64,000 bases of DNA from Mactra quadrangularis (GCA_025267735.1 CM046307.1:49891395-49955394), one strand, 5' to 3'; shown: positions 31,388 through 42,549, numbered from the stretch's first letter. Notes: generated by a model not told the origin, from the sequence alone. Translations and numbers: made by a program.

Positions 31388-32197
31388 TCAAATAATTGTT
31401 AGGTATTCTTTCTCACAGTAGTGTCCAGTGAAGTTAAATGGACACGAGCATAATTGATGTCCATCATCAAGCACCATACATGTCCCGCCGTTTTTACAAG
31501 AAAGTGTACAGCGTTTCTCACAAAATAATCCAGTGTAGTTTGGGTTACAAAGACACTGGAAGACTCCGTAGTTCATTGCTTGTCTGTCACATTGTCCGTG
31601 ATAACACTGGAATCCTGGTGCACATAGATCAGGTTTTACACTTGTGTCGATTTCAGCATGAGAGTGAAATTCCGAAAATTTAATATGTTTTGGTGACACA
31701 GTTTGCGCGAACCATCTACTTTTTACGGAAGCTGGTGCGTCGTAATTTGAGGTTTTCAGTATTACACCATTCAAAGCTTTCAAAAAATCATCCGATACAA
31801 TATGACCGGAAACTCTTGACTTCGGTGGAGTTTTTGAGTCACACTTGGTACCATAAAATCCCTCATCACACTTACAGTACATCATCTGTCCTTTTCTAGC
31901 ACATTTCCCATGTTTACCACATTCGTAGGGACATTTTAACTTGTCACATAACTTTCCTTCATATCCAGTAAAACATTCACATACGATGCGATAATTACGA
32001 AGTTCGCCTTCTTTGCAGTGACCATTTACACAACCAAATGCTTTGCACAGTTTGTTATTGTCCAACACTACATGTCTTTTTGCTCGAAGCTTTCTGATCC
32101 CCATTTCTGTGCTCTTTTGGAGAGAGAAGCCAGAACTGATCGTGCTCAGTACTGATACAACGATCAACACCGCTAAATGACAACTGCAAAAGCTCAT
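31388..32197 (-). CDS. Secreted protein with four EGF-like domains (269 aa)
   Basis: Single open frame from ATG at 32195-32197 (good context, AAAATGA) to a stop at 31388. Residues 1-24 are a signal peptide. RAKR at 38-41 is a furin-type site, so residues 25-41 may be a propeptide. EGF-like domains lie at about 51-84, 89-119, 192-226 and 230-261, each ending in a CxCxxGYxGxxC-type pattern (CECFTGYEGKLC, CKCDEGFYGTKC, CLCNPNYTGLFC, CSCPFNFTGHYC). A 72-residue cysteine-free spacer separates pairs 1-2 and 3-4. N-glycosylation sequons NYT (220) and NFT (255). No transmembrane segment, so it should be extracellular: matrix, shell or ligand roles are all possible. The absence of introns is unusual for an EGF protein. 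No specific orthologue recognised. Confidence 0.88.
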   Translation of the reverse strand: MSFCSCHLAVLIVVSVLSTISSGFSLQKSTEMGIRKLRAKRHVVLDNNKLCKAFGCVNGHCKEGELRNYRIVCECFTGYEGKLCDKLKCPYECGKHGKCARKGQMMYCKCDEGFYGTKCDSKTPPKSRVSGHIVSDDFLKALNGVILKTSNYDAPASVKSRWFAQTVSPKHIKFSEFHSHAEIDTSVKPDLCAPGFQCYHGQCDRQAMNYGVFQCLCNPNYTGLFCEKRCTLSCKNGGTCMVLDDGHQLCSCPFNFTGHYCEKEYLTII

Positions 32198-32204
32198 TTT
32201 GATA

Positions 32205-32262
32205 ATTGCACTGTATTCAGCAATTTATATCTTATAAATATCAAAGTCCGTTCAAAACAATT
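32205..32262 (-). promoter_or_regulatory. Promoter-proximal segment with TATA-like box, EGF gene
   Basis: On the minus strand GATATTTATAAGATATAAAT lies about 20-45 bases upstream of the ATG. The segment is similar to 32292-32356. Confidence 0.45.
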
Positions 32263-32291
32263 CAGTAATATAATTAGCGTATTCTATCTAT

Positions 32292-32356
32292 TGCATTGAA
32301 TTTAGCAATGTTAATATATCTTTATAAATATCCAATTTCGTCCACAAACAAAATCA
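32292..32356 (-). promoter_or_regulatory. Upstream duplicate of the TATA-like segment, EGF gene
   Basis: Minus strand GGATATTTATAAAGATATAT, then the shared TGCTAAATTCAATGCA-like end. It is a diverged direct duplicate, offset by about 88 bp, and the more plausible TATA position given the 5' UTR length. Confidence 0.45.
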
Positions 32357-32478
32357 GCTATGCTTTTATCTTAATCTATCTCCTGCAATTCTTATATTAT
32401 TACAACTCCCCAGAGTTTATAGTATTTTTACTTCATATAAATTTCAAACAATTTTATTTCCTTTCCCTTCTTCCTTAA

Positions 32479-33114
32479 TGAAAGATTTTACGAACGAAGA
32501 TAACATCCCTTCTTGTTTGCACGGTTTATATAGCCAGCGACACTTGTCACTGCTATTGTAATTTTATTATCCATTCGAAATACCTCGTTTATGACGTAGC
32601 TTTAATAAGAATTTTGACTGATAGTACTTTCATCATATCAGTGTATGTAAATCACGTGGACCTAATTCTTTCAATATTATGATCTGCTCATATTTAATTG
32701 TCTTACTGTCAACAGTGCATGAAATAAAACGTTTTACTCCCCCGAACGTAAAACGGCGAAGCAGACGACGTAAACGTAACGCGCAATGTACGTCGCCGTA
32801 TACTAAATAAACATAATAAATTACTAAATATGCAATGTACGAATGTTACAAATTATCTACGATATCAGGGATGACTTCCGCGTGAATCATTTATAAATAA
32901 TTGTTTTGTTATTTTGTTTATTTTATTATGTTTACGTTAGTAGTATCTGTACTGAGCAAGGTGATTCGCCGATAATTATGTGTGACCCTTTTATGTACCT
33001 TACTTTCTTAGAAATAACAAAACCACTAACTTGTTGAACCGATTGATCTTCGTCAGGAAACAAATCATATATCAATTTTCAAACGAATTTAAAACTATAT
33101 TTGTGAAGAGGCTG
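32479..33114. other. Non-coding stretch
   Basis: Has a short CpG-containing patch (CGAACGTAAAACGGCGAAGC, 32742-32800) in otherwise AT-rich DNA. No gene recognised. Confidence 0.4.
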
Positions 33115-33394
33115 AACCTGGGTCGGCAGCGCAGTTGGTAGCGCGCCTGGATCTCGTTTTTAGTGTCCCGGAGGGGGGTACGGGTTCGATCCCACCCGGG
33201 AAGGTTATACCCTTCCATGAAAAAATGTCAATTTTCCTCCATTAATTATGTATATGGAGAGGTTTCCGGCCTTGTGAAAGGGTAGGTAAGTACTGGTTTT
33301 AGACATGGGTCCAGGAAAACTATATTAGGGGTGCTGGACGTCGTTATATAACCTACAAAATGTATTGCTACGGCGTTAAACCCAACAAAATAAT
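33115..33394 (+). mobile_element. SINE family A, full-length copy
   Basis: Head GGTCGGCAGCGCAGTTGGTA with B box GGGTTCGATCCCACCC, body GAGAGGTTTCCGGCCTTGTG, end CGGCGTTAAACCCAACAAAA. Flanking duplication not clear. Confidence 0.88.
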
Positions 33395-33862
33395 AAATGT
33401 GTAAAGACTGTGTTCTGTGTGAGTCTTGGAATTAATGACCTTGTCACTGTAGTGTCTTAATTTCATTTACAATCTGTAATATCATCCGACTTACGATCGA
33501 TTTTGTCGTAATACCTTCTACATGTATATTGCATTGTTACATTATCGTAAGATATTTGATAATATCCTGTCCAGGTATTTTAAAGGTCGTTTGATTTTGA
33601 AAAAGTGAATACGGAAAATCTGCAATTTTGCTACACCTAAATGCACTTATCGCATGTGCATGCAGATAAACATACGAGAAGGCATTAAGCTACCAAATAA
33701 CCAATGAGGAAGGCATTCCTATACTTATCTTTTCTTAACGAACTTGTTAAAATGTTTATAAGTGTAGCCGAAAATCTGGCTTCAACCGTACCATATTCGA
33801 TTAAACCTGTCCGATATAATTAGTTTATTTCATTCTAGACATGCAAGAACGAATTGATGACT

Positions 33863-34064
33863 TGTATTTTAGCTCGATTTTAAAACAAGTTCTTAAAACT
33901 TAGAATTATCACTTTCGAGTCCGCTTCCAAGTACTAAGCTACTAGGGTAAAGTTTCTAGCTCAAGGAAACAACGGGGTATGTTTTGAATGGGATTCGAAC
34001 CAACGCAGAGCTGGCTATCAATTGATTACCAGTCCAACGTCGTAACCGCTCGGCCACGCCCCGT
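33863..34064 (-). mobile_element. SINE family B, well preserved
   Basis: Left ATTTTAGCTCGATTTTAAAA (3' end), then CTAGCTCAAGGAAACAAC, GGGATTCGAACCAACGCAG (B box) and CGTAACCGCTCGGCCACGCC (A box) on the minus strand. Confidence 0.86.
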
Positions 34065-34249
34065 TTATTTATGCGGTCTTATGAGTGACAGAGTTAACAA
34101 CGTTGTGGTCGTAGGCTTGACCATTTTACTACGTAGATGTAGACTATTTTACGTCATATCGGTTGTCGTATGTTAATTGATTTCTGTTGTACTCGTAGCT
34201 TGTATTTCATATCATTTAACGTTACTAACCCCTTTTCCAAATTGTCATA

Positions 34250-34411
34250 CGGTATAACCTCTCCTAACGGCACCTCTAACGAGTGGCAACCTCTGAAGCG
34301 AGGCATATTAGATCGGTAAAAAAGTCTACCTCTGCAGAGCAACGTACACCTCTGCAGAGCGACATTTTTTTTCAAAATCCGCCAGATGTCGCTCAGCAGA
34401 GGTTACACTGT
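34250..34411. mobile_element. Element with AACCTCT ends and ACCTCTGCAGAGC repeats
   Basis: GGTATAACCTCTCC at the left, CAGAGGTTACACTG at the right; between them ACCTCTGCAGAGC occurs twice (34328, 34349) and GCTCAGCAGAGG once inverted, with GGCACCTCTAACG and GCAACCTCTGAAG nearby. Non-coding. Confidence 0.55.
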
Positions 34412-34767
34412 ATCCAGAACGAGGAAGTTGTTTCTATAAAAGTGAATCGTCAAACACCTACATCTTCTATAAAAAAAGGACTTTAAAAGTCATTAACATT
34501 TAAATAAGATAACAATATCTGTTTCAGTTGCTATCTGAATGTGTCATTTTTATTCCGCATATCATTAAAATATTCCCCTAGTTTAAAAAAGTTACATCTG
34601 TTTTTTTGTTCAGTTTCCGCTTTATAAAATATTTTAGCATATTTGTGAAACAAGAATCCTGACAAATGATATTAATTGCACTATAAAGCCACATTCCAGC
34701 CGCCTGGTACATTGTTATCAATATTTTAGTGTCCAGGATTCTAGGAAGAATACAATGGTCTGTGTTA

Positions 34768-35140
34768 AAGCTGTTCGCTCACAGATTTCAACTTAAGTAT
34801 AAAATAAACTACATTAAAACTCTCAAAATTGTATGAAAACAGTTGGAAACAATAAAGCAGCGTTCTGATAATGACAACATTTGTGCAATTGGCATATGAC
34901 TGCGTGTAAAAAGAGGTTAGGAAAACAAGGACAAGAAACTGTAATAAAGTGCAGATCTACCGCAATCAAAAGGCAAAGATGGGGATTTTTACTAAAAAAG
35001 AAAGACTATAATTGGATGTGTTCAAAATCTACGCACAATCTATTGGTCAGTTTGCATTTAAAACATTAGGAATTAATTTCTTAGCACCATTGCAAACAAT
35101 AGCAAGTAAATCTAAAATATCAAAAAATACAAAATCTGTG
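34768..35140 (+). repeat. Dispersed repeat R4, copy 3
   Basis: TTCGCTCACAGATTTCAACT, CTCAAAATTGTATGAAAACA, GCGTTCTGATAATGACAACA. It is longer than the 24.5 kb copy and includes AAAAGGCAAAGATGGGGATT. Confidence 0.6.
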
Positions 35141-35309
35141 TGTGAACAGCTTTCAGGATAAACTTTATCTTACGTTTACGTTTTGTCTCAACATTTATGA
35201 CAAAATCCAAGTCCGTTTATGATTTTTATACGTACGGTTCTGAGATTAAATACACCATTTTGACAAGTAATTGAGACAATAAAGTTAAAGTTCGGTTTAA
35301 AGTCTGCTT

Positions 35310-35550
35310 CTATATACATCTACGTACAAATTCATCCAACTTTACAATTTTGTGTGATAACTCGTGTTTATGGAAATGCCCTTCATGCAGATGATCCCTC
35401 ACAGTACCCATTTACACTTACGTGGAGAGGAACAATTGTAGGTAAATGGTTTGCTCAAGTATATCAGCAGTGCCCCAAGTGTGTTTCGAACCTGAGACCT
35501 CTCGATCCCTAAGCGCGCTTCCTACCGCTGGACCAAAGATCCTACTTGTG
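35310..35550 (-). mobile_element. SINE family C
   Basis: TCCAACTTTACAATTTTGTG, CACAGTACCCATTTACACTT, ACAATTGTAGGTAAATGGTT and tRNA-like head (GTTTCGAACCTGAGACCTC; CTACCGCTGGACCAAAG). Confidence 0.82.
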
Positions 35551-36028
35551 GATAATCTGCAAAAAATGCAACAATTGGAAACTACTAGTAAATAAAATGG
35601 CTGGAAGTCGTCACATGCGGTTTAAATGAAAAATGTGTCGCTTTAGCTAAACAATTTACATCGTCTATAAATGTAAGTTATCAACAAAACTGGCGGCCAT
35701 TTTGAATTGCAATTTTGAATGTCAGTAACTAAAATTACAGCCATGGCTGAGCAAAAATACATAAAATGGGTAAAACAAATGACAACCTGCTTGTACAAAA
35801 ATGCCGTTCGACTTTTTGCCTTTTATTTAAATATCAAGTCTAGTCTAAATATTGCATGCTTATTGTTTACGGAAGGTTTTGCGATATTTGTTAGTCCTTC
35901 CTGGTTCCATCTCTGGGAATCTGAGAAGCTCTTAACTTTCTATTCTATTTCAGATAGGATGTCGAGTGTCTCCGTGCATACGATTATGTAGACTTCTTCG
36001 GAGAAGGTAAAGCAAATGCTAGATTAAG

Positions 36029-36352
36029 ATATGAGGGACTTTTGTCAGTTATCTTTCCTTGATAAAATCTGAAGCAATCCAATTGGTAAGTAGGTCCTTT
36101 AAGTTGGAATCCACGGATTTTATTATTGAAGTCCTTTGTAATGGTAATACAATATTTCATCTAATATCTTTCTTGTTTATTAAGATATCAATAGGAGTGA
36201 TGACATTTAGATAGTTCTTTACCTTAACAATACTTAGCTTGATTTTCAAACAAATTAAATGATTTAAAAAAATATTAAAGATAATTTACTAGTGGAAAAT
36301 TGACATTGATAATAAAGGGTAAAATCTGAGTAATCCAACTGATTGGACCTAC
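36029..36352 (+). repeat. Dispersed repeat R1 (copy 1)
   Basis: GTCAGTTATCTTTCCTTGAT, AAATCTGAAGCAATCCAATT, ATCTAATATCTTTCTTGTT, TTTAGATAGTTCTTTACC, TACTTAGCTTGATTTTCAA all recur in order at 44546-44850, roughly 80 percent identical by eye. Confidence 0.75.
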
Positions 36353-36584
36353 CTATTTGAAGAGTATACAAGGAGAAATAACTAATTTAGGTTCCTTATT
36401 GGTCCAGGGAAACTGGTTTGAGATGATGCGGAGGCCGTTAAAAGCCAAACAAAGGGATATGAGGGGCGTATACGGTGTAAAACCCACCAAATGATAAATA
36501 TTAAATTGTAATATTTTATATGTATATGTGTTATATAATTGTATATTTGTTATAAATGTGTGGTTTTTGCCATAAATATAATTT

Positions 36585-36632
36585 GCCAAAGGCTTGGGCA
36601 ATGCCGTTTAATGCCAAATAAAGATGCACTGT
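36585..36632 (+). repeat. SINE 3' tail (GCCAAAGGC..AAAGATGCACTGT)
   Basis: GCCAAAGGCTTGGGCAATGC and GCCAAATAAAGATGCACTGT; the same tail occurs at 41921-41972 and more loosely at 50212-50280. Confidence 0.5.
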
Positions 36633-37158
36633 CTGACGGTTTCCTACGCACAGACATTTTATAAAATGTGAGGTGTCAATTGTCAAATCTAACAAGCGGG
36701 AAGTTCATATAGGAAAAATACTATAAAAAATATCAAAACAAATCAAAGGTGCGTACTTGCGGTAACAGCTAACAGAAACCTGGCGAAAATGTGTCTGCGG
36801 TTTTTTGAACCGCAATCCTTGCAAGAAACATAATAACGATTATTATTATAATTATATATAATTTAAAAATCAGAGGAAAGAGGTCTGTTTAATTGATGGT
36901 TTAGCGGTAGCCGTTGACACCGAAACAGAACAAGGAAACTTTACATCATGGAAAAATTCCAGTACATTGTACGTTTGGTTTCCTTATGATATGTCATGTA
37001 TCAAACACAAGATGTGGTCTTGCATTTGAAAAGGAAATCAGAAACCAGTTTTCAGACAAACGATTAAATTTTCTAGGAAAACTGATCAAGATTTCAATGT
37101 GAATGCCCTGTTGTATTCATTAACAAGATGTTTTGAAGGCTTACAACAAGGGTCTATA

Positions 37159-37338
37159 TTTGACAATAATGTCAATTTTCCTCCATGAATAATGTATAAG
37201 CAGACGTTTTCGGCCTCGTGGATGGATGGATAATTATTGGTTAAAGACAATGGTTCAGGAAAGCTAGGTTAGGTGTGTTGGCCGTCGTAAAACAACCTAA
37301 AAATGTGTTATCAGGGCGTTAAATCCAGTATAAATAAA
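37159..37338 (+). mobile_element. SINE family A, head missing
   Basis: Starts at TTTGACAATAATGTCAATTT and runs to CAGGGCGTTAAATCCAGTAT; 5'-truncated, with several substitutions. Confidence 0.8.
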
Positions 37339-37343
37339 ATCCA

Positions 37344-37570
37344 AGATAGTCACGAGATCTTCAACAACAACTAATAAGGTAAGCAAAATTTGATTTTCGT
37401 ATAAACCTCTTTCCAGACAAACAATTGAATGACATAAAAGAGACTATTTTTCTTTCCCCGAAAAAATCCAATTAATCCTGTAGGGTTTGATCCTTTCTTT
37501 AAATTGTTCGCTCAAAAATTAAATCGAGCAGTAAACAAGGTCATTTGTCAAACTGTTTTGTGCAGAAGAT
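37344..37570 (+). repeat. Dispersed repeat R2 (copy 1)
   Basis: GATCTTCAACAACAACTAAT, AACCTCTTTCCAGACAAACA, AATTGAATGACATAAAAG and GAGCAGTAAAC parallel 43311-43530. Confidence 0.6.
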
Positions 37571-37635
37571 TAAGAATGAACATTTACAACTCACAGGCTA
37601 GATAGGCATTCTTTTGGAATAAGAAATGTAAATGT

Positions 37636-37842
37636 TATCGTATCGTATCATATCGTACCGTATCGTATCGTATCGTATTGTATCATATCATATCGTATCC
37701 TATCGTATCCGTCGCATCGCATCGCATCGCATCGCGTCGTGTCGTGTCGTATCGTATCGTATCGTATCGTATCCTATCGTATCGCATCGTATCGTATCGT
37801 ATCGTATCGTATCGTATCGTATCGAATCGTATTGTATTGTAT
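37636..37842. repeat. ATCGT pentanucleotide microsatellite
   Basis: About 40 copies of ATCGT with internal variant blocks: ATCGC runs (37711-37735), GTCGT (37736-37750) and ATTGT at the end. Open frames on both strands (SYRIVSYRIV..) are artefacts of the repeat. Confidence 0.97.
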
Positions 37843-38976
37843 ACGAGCTATATTCAGTCGTGGATTTTAGGTATGTGAACAAAATAGTTCCGTACAAATC
37901 AATCATTTTCAATCTATAATTACATTAAAACATGCCAATAAAACTGTGTTAGTTCACTGCTTCGTCTCAATTAATGTCATAAACAATACATATTATATAA
38001 ATGTTAAACATCCATTCCAGTATAGGAAATTATTTTATTGATATTTGGAGATATTTTTATTTGTTTTAATATGGATAGCTCGAACATGAACAGAATTTTG
38101 CTGTGATTTCAATATCCGAAATGTTCCTGGTTCGACAACTTAGATGGCATGCTTTAGTAATAAAATAATAACACCCACCAGTTATAAAAAGGGTTTTAAG
38201 TATATAGGGATCAAAGGGCCATATAAAATCGTGACACAAATCAGTAATTTATGCTACCTCGTGTATATTGATACATTTCACTATTTACGAGGTTTTTATT
38301 TTTATTTTAAAACCATAATTATGTGGTCTCTATTAACTACGGGGTTTAAAGCGAAACCCGCCATTTTAACATGTTTAAAATGCTCTGGGTGAGGGTAGAA
38401 TGACAATCCAGCAGTAGCCGGTCCAAGCCCGCTTTAGACTGATTGAAAGGGCATGGATTTTCGATTAAAAATCACTTCTTTCTAGAATGACCAAACGATT
38501 TATGTTACTTTTATGGCGAACATAAAACAATTTGATAGAAATGCTCAATGGCGGCCTACATATGACTAAATGAAAACCCATTCCAAGCGTGCGCCGATTC
38601 ATATTCGCAGTTTAGTTATACCGCAAGGGGCGTACCACGACTAATATGTGATCAATAAGCATAGTGAGTCACTCATTAAACACAGAGTAAAAAGTCAACA
38701 GCTACTGTACGTGCTACGCACCAGTTTATCACAAATAGCCCATGGTGTCATGTGTTTTATCCATTTCTTTATACCGCAAAGAATTTTATTGGACAAACAG
38801 CTATGGTAGAGCAAATTGTATTGGTTGAAATATAGGTCAAAAGTTGGCTTTGACAGCTGCGCCGAAAAAGAACCAGGTTAATTAATATCGTAAGTGGAGC
38901 AGTGTTTTAGTAAAAGCCGTATACACCTACTAATACATAAATTGTATTAATTTCTTTTTGGGCATACATGTACAAT
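37843..38976. other. Non-coding stretch
   Basis: No gene or recognised repeat. TTATACCGCAAGGGGCGT (38615) and TTTATACCGCAAAGAATT (38770) share a short motif. Confidence 0.4.
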
Positions 38977-39078
38977 CACAGGCGACCGGCACGGTCCAAA
39001 ATAAAACAAAAACAGTTTTTACATGTATATACGAGTATAATGCGTTTGATTGATTCGGGACCGTGTCGGCCACCTGTG
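38977..39078. mobile_element. TIR element family F6, short copy
   Basis: CACAGGCGACCGGCACGGTCC and the inverted GGGACCGTGTCGGCCACCTGTG, 102 bp. Same termini as the 379-bp element at 61934-62312. Confidence 0.8.
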
Positions 39079-39394
39079 TATAAAATAATATTGATATGAT
39101 GAGGCCTATTTGGCTGAACATATCATTCAGTTCTTGGGTTTAAGTAAAATAACCATTGTAAATACATATATGATATTATGTACATTATTATATATCTACC
39201 ACACCCATCCTATGCACCCAGGTTTCACGTTAGATAGGTAGTCCACATTTACAATTGAGTCAGATGAAGGTTGATCCATATGAGGTCGTGATGCGAAAGG
39301 CGCAACTGTTTACCGAGCGTTTTTTCCCTTTAAATTCGTACGTTCCACACGCGAAGCCAAATACGTTAAAGTGTGACAGCTTCATTACAAAAAT

Positions 39395-39495
39395 ATGTCA
39401 GAGGGTGATAAAAATATGCAGCCTGATCGGGACTCAAACCTAGGACCCTTCGCTTACAAGACGAGTGCTTTCCCGACGGTGCTATCCGGCCGCTT
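39395..39495 (-). repeat. tRNA-like sequence (probable SINE head)
   Basis: Minus strand GCGGCCGGATAGCACCGTCG, anticodon-like loop CTTGTAA (TGT) and B box GGTTTGAGTCCCG. The T stem does not pair well; most likely a degenerate SINE. Confidence 0.45.
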
Positions 39496-40205
39496 ATATA
39501 TCTTACTTCTCATAATGTGAACGGGAAGTACCGTGACATAAAAAAACAAAATATCGTACCACTCGTTACAATAATGACTGTGCAAATTGACTAATTATTG
39601 ATGTTTCCTAGCTAAGTTAAGAACGAGGAAACTTTAATGTACTTAATACATTGTAGTATGAATGACAATTAAAACACACGATGGAAAGAATTTAGTTCAT
39701 AGCCATATTAATGGAATAGATCAGGAAATTAAATGTTTTCAAAACGACAACCCTTACATAGCATACTAATTAATTACATATCTTAACCTTTTGGTTCAAA
39801 TCACTAATAAGGTAATTATAATGTATGATTCATTTAATTTTATTTCAATATGTTTATTACGGTGATTGAGTTTGTTCGATAGAAACAATGAGGAAATGAT
39901 TTTAAAGATCTATAACTCATGTTAAAATATAAACACCATCGTCGCGTGCATCATAATTAGAATTTATTATTAACCCTGTCGAATATTGACTTTTTAATGA
40001 GTTTATTTGTTGATTGACATTTAAAGTTTACCTTATTACATTTTTGTCCCGTAATGACGGCCTTCCGACTTCCGGGTCACGTCTTTCATTCGCCGGTGTT
40101 TTTTAGCGGAAAATATTTTTATGTATACAGTGTATTTATTTAGAATCAATGCGATGATTCCTCGCAGTAAAGATCCAAGCCCCAACTATTTTTTCTGCGT
40201 TTTAC
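39496..40205. other. Non-coding stretch
   Basis: No gene or repeat family recognised. Confidence 0.45.
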
Positions 40206-40450
40206 AGAAATGTAGGAGCAGTGGTCCAGTTGTAGGACGCACGGTTAAGGCTCGAGTGTTCCTGGGTTCGAAACCACTGGGGAAGGGATATTAACCTTTA
40301 GATGCAGTTGTTCTACTCCATCTCGTTGTAAATTGGTACTAGGAGGAGTCACCTGCTTGAAGATGGTTCCAATAAACAGCGGTTATAGAACACTATTGTA
40401 AAGTCGGCTGAACATGAATTTTGTAAATAGAACTAGCATTTGAAACAGCA
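40206..40450 (+). mobile_element. SINE family C, full-length in + orientation
   Basis: tRNA-like head (GAGCAGTGGTCCAGTTGTAG; GGGTTCGAAACCACTGG), then CTACTCCATCTCGTTGTAAA, ACCTGCTTGAAGATGGTTCC and the 3' end GTAAAGTCGGCTGAACATGA. Confidence 0.84.
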
Positions 40451-41335
40451 TTTTAACTTTTGTTTAACTTTAATGTACTTAGTGGTAACGTGACCACCAT
40501 CGCTAAGCAATTATCATCTAGTTTTGAAGACCTGTCATATTTGTTAAACTGTTTCCGACAGTAGGAGCGGACTTGATTAGGCTACTCTTTTTACTCTTCT
40601 TACGCGTTCCCTCCGAAGTACAATAAAGCGACTCAGAGCAGGAACACTCAGCGCGCTCTGATCTCCCCAGCGCATAGGCAAGGAACGGTGGAATGTGACG
40701 TCAACAACAAACATAGCTGCGCTAACAGAAAGAAGAACGCTCTTCTAATGTGAATCTTGTGGGATGTTTTTCATGTCAATGCAAGTGTTCAATAGACATG
40801 AATGTGCAGCAACTGGTAAAGAATCGTCATCATCTTCCGACGAAATGCTACTATATTCCTCAAACAAGACTAACGCCAAGCCAACTGCAATGTTTGTCAA
40901 GGAAGCAGTCATGTTTTTACTCTTTTTATTTGATTCAGGGGTCCGAACGGAGCACTCTGGAAGTACACTGAATTTACTCTGGAGTAAACAGAATTGTCCG
41001 CCCTTGGATATCACCTCTTATGTTATTGTATGTGTCGTATGATGGTTGACAAAATTCCTATACTTAATTTATAATTGGTGTTAATTAAATCACCTGCCAT
41101 TATCGTTTGTTTGATTAAAAGTTATCTCTCGTAGTTCAACATAAACTCATGTCAAACACGTGGGTGTCCAGGATATCAAAGTTGTATTAATTCATACATG
41201 AATAATTGACAGTGGTAAATGATATTGTCTTTATTTGTGGTTTTCTCTACTGATTGATCAGAATATTTCCCACGGAAATGAAAAACGATTGATGAAACAA
41301 TATTTGGAAAAGGATATTGCTTACTGATTTTTTGG
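40451..41335. other. Region with overlapping ORFs, no convincing gene
   Basis: Opposed frames of about 90 codons at 40745-41042 overlap each other. The minus one has an acidic SSEDDDDS patch, which could be the start of a transposase-like gene, but no further domain follows. Confidence 0.35.
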
Positions 41336-41540
41336 TTTGGTTGGGTTTGACGCCGTAGCAACACATTGTTTAGGTCTTAGGTCATATCACGGTGGTCAGT
41401 CAACCTACTCACAGTTCCTGGAAAGGCTAAATCTCTTGGTTTAGCTCTTAACTAATTAGTGCATGTATACACATACTTCCGTCAGAAACTGACAACTGTC
41501 CTATATGATTTAGAACCAGTGGTAGGAGAAAGAAAGGCTA
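41336..41540 (-). mobile_element. SINE family D
   Basis: TTGGTTGGGTTTGACGCCGT, GCAACACATTGTTTAGGTC, CATATCACGGTGGTCAGTCA, CTGGAAAGGCTAAATCTCTT, GTCAGAAACTGACAACTGTC. Head missing. Confidence 0.8.
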
Positions 41541-41612
41541 AATTTGAGTTTAGCTGTTAACTAGTTTCTAGGGGCATTCTTCCGTCAATGACTGACAACT
41601 GCCCTACGCTAC
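41541..41612 (-). mobile_element. Second SINE D fragment in tandem
   Basis: AAAGGCTAAATTTGAGTTTA and GTCAATGACTGACAACTGCC repeat the end of the preceding copy, as if from a partial tandem duplication or a recombination between two copies. Confidence 0.65.
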
Positions 41613-41920
41613 GGTACCAAGTAGAAAAGAGTAAAAAATCAACCTTAACGCAGAGTTTTAAAGAGCTGGAAGTATTTCAATTCTTGTCAGAGTTGCATGA
41701 TACCTACTCTAGACAAAGCAAAAAAGTTTATACATATTTGCCGAGAATCACATCTCTAACGCCAGCTTTATACTCTTGGCAAACACTCTGGAAAACCAAC
41801 CAGTGCCTTTTTCCTATTCAAAAATGATGACGACTTGTCACTGTAGCACGCTGAAAAGGAAAAGTTATTCCGCTACAGTGGTTGCGTTGGGCATTCATGT
41901 CGTTGGTTGAGATGCTGTAA

Positions 41921-41972
41921 TGGCCAAAGGCATATGTCAATGCCGTTATTTGCCAATAAAAGATGTATACTG
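41921..41972 (+). repeat. SINE 3' tail (GCCAAAGGC..AAAGATGTATACTGT)
   Basis: GGCCAAAGGCATATGTCAAT and GCCAATAAAAGATGTATACT. Just beyond it, CTATAGACCTAAAGTGGTTG resembles units inside the 25.5 kb foldback. Confidence 0.5.
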
Positions 41973-42308
41973 TACTGCTATAGACCTAAAGTGGTTGCTA
42001 TCGATACATGTGAATTTCAAGAATCGCGTGAAATGGTGAAATGGTGACAAAATAAAAACATATCAAACATACGTGTACCCTTTGTAATTTTCTATTGTGA
42101 AGAAAATAAGTAAACATTACCAATGTGGATGACTTGGTTAATAGTCAGCTTCTAGATTTACTGGCTAAAGAATATTATTGATATATGGGATTTAATCCAA
42201 AAGTCGGCCATTTCTATGTTAAATGACCTTGAAATGACCACAACTGTTATATAGGTCACTAAGCAACATTCATACAGGTGTATTTATCATTCTTACTGAT
42301 GAAGTATG

Positions 42309-42549
42309 TGTGGCCGAGTGGTTACGACGTTGCAGCGATAATTATTTAATAGCAAGTTACTCGTTGGTTCAAATCGCATCCAAAAACTTTTCTTGTTCAC
42401 TGTTTCCTTTAGCAAATAACTTGGTCCTACTAACTCATAACTGAGGGACCAGGAAACACATTCGTGAATGGTTAATCTTAATTACAAAAACTCCGTTCTA
42501 CAAAAAGACGGTGACAAAAACTTGTTTCGCAATCGAGCTGAAGTAAATT
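42309..42549 (+). mobile_element. SINE family B
   Basis: GTGTGGCCGAGTGGTTACGA head, B box TTGGTTCAAATCGCATCC, then TTGTTCACTGTTTCCTTTAG and 3' end CAATCGAGCTGAAGTAAATT. Confidence 0.82.

Noticed and set aside
37632..37919. Open frames SYRIVSYRIV on both strands
   Set aside because: Products of the ATCGT microsatellite, whose 5-bp unit lacks stops in several frames.
40745..41014. 89-codon minus ORF with SSEDDDDS, considered as the start of a transposase gene
   Set aside because: Overlaps two + strand ORFs of similar length, no downstream catalytic domain or TIRs, so it cannot be supported.
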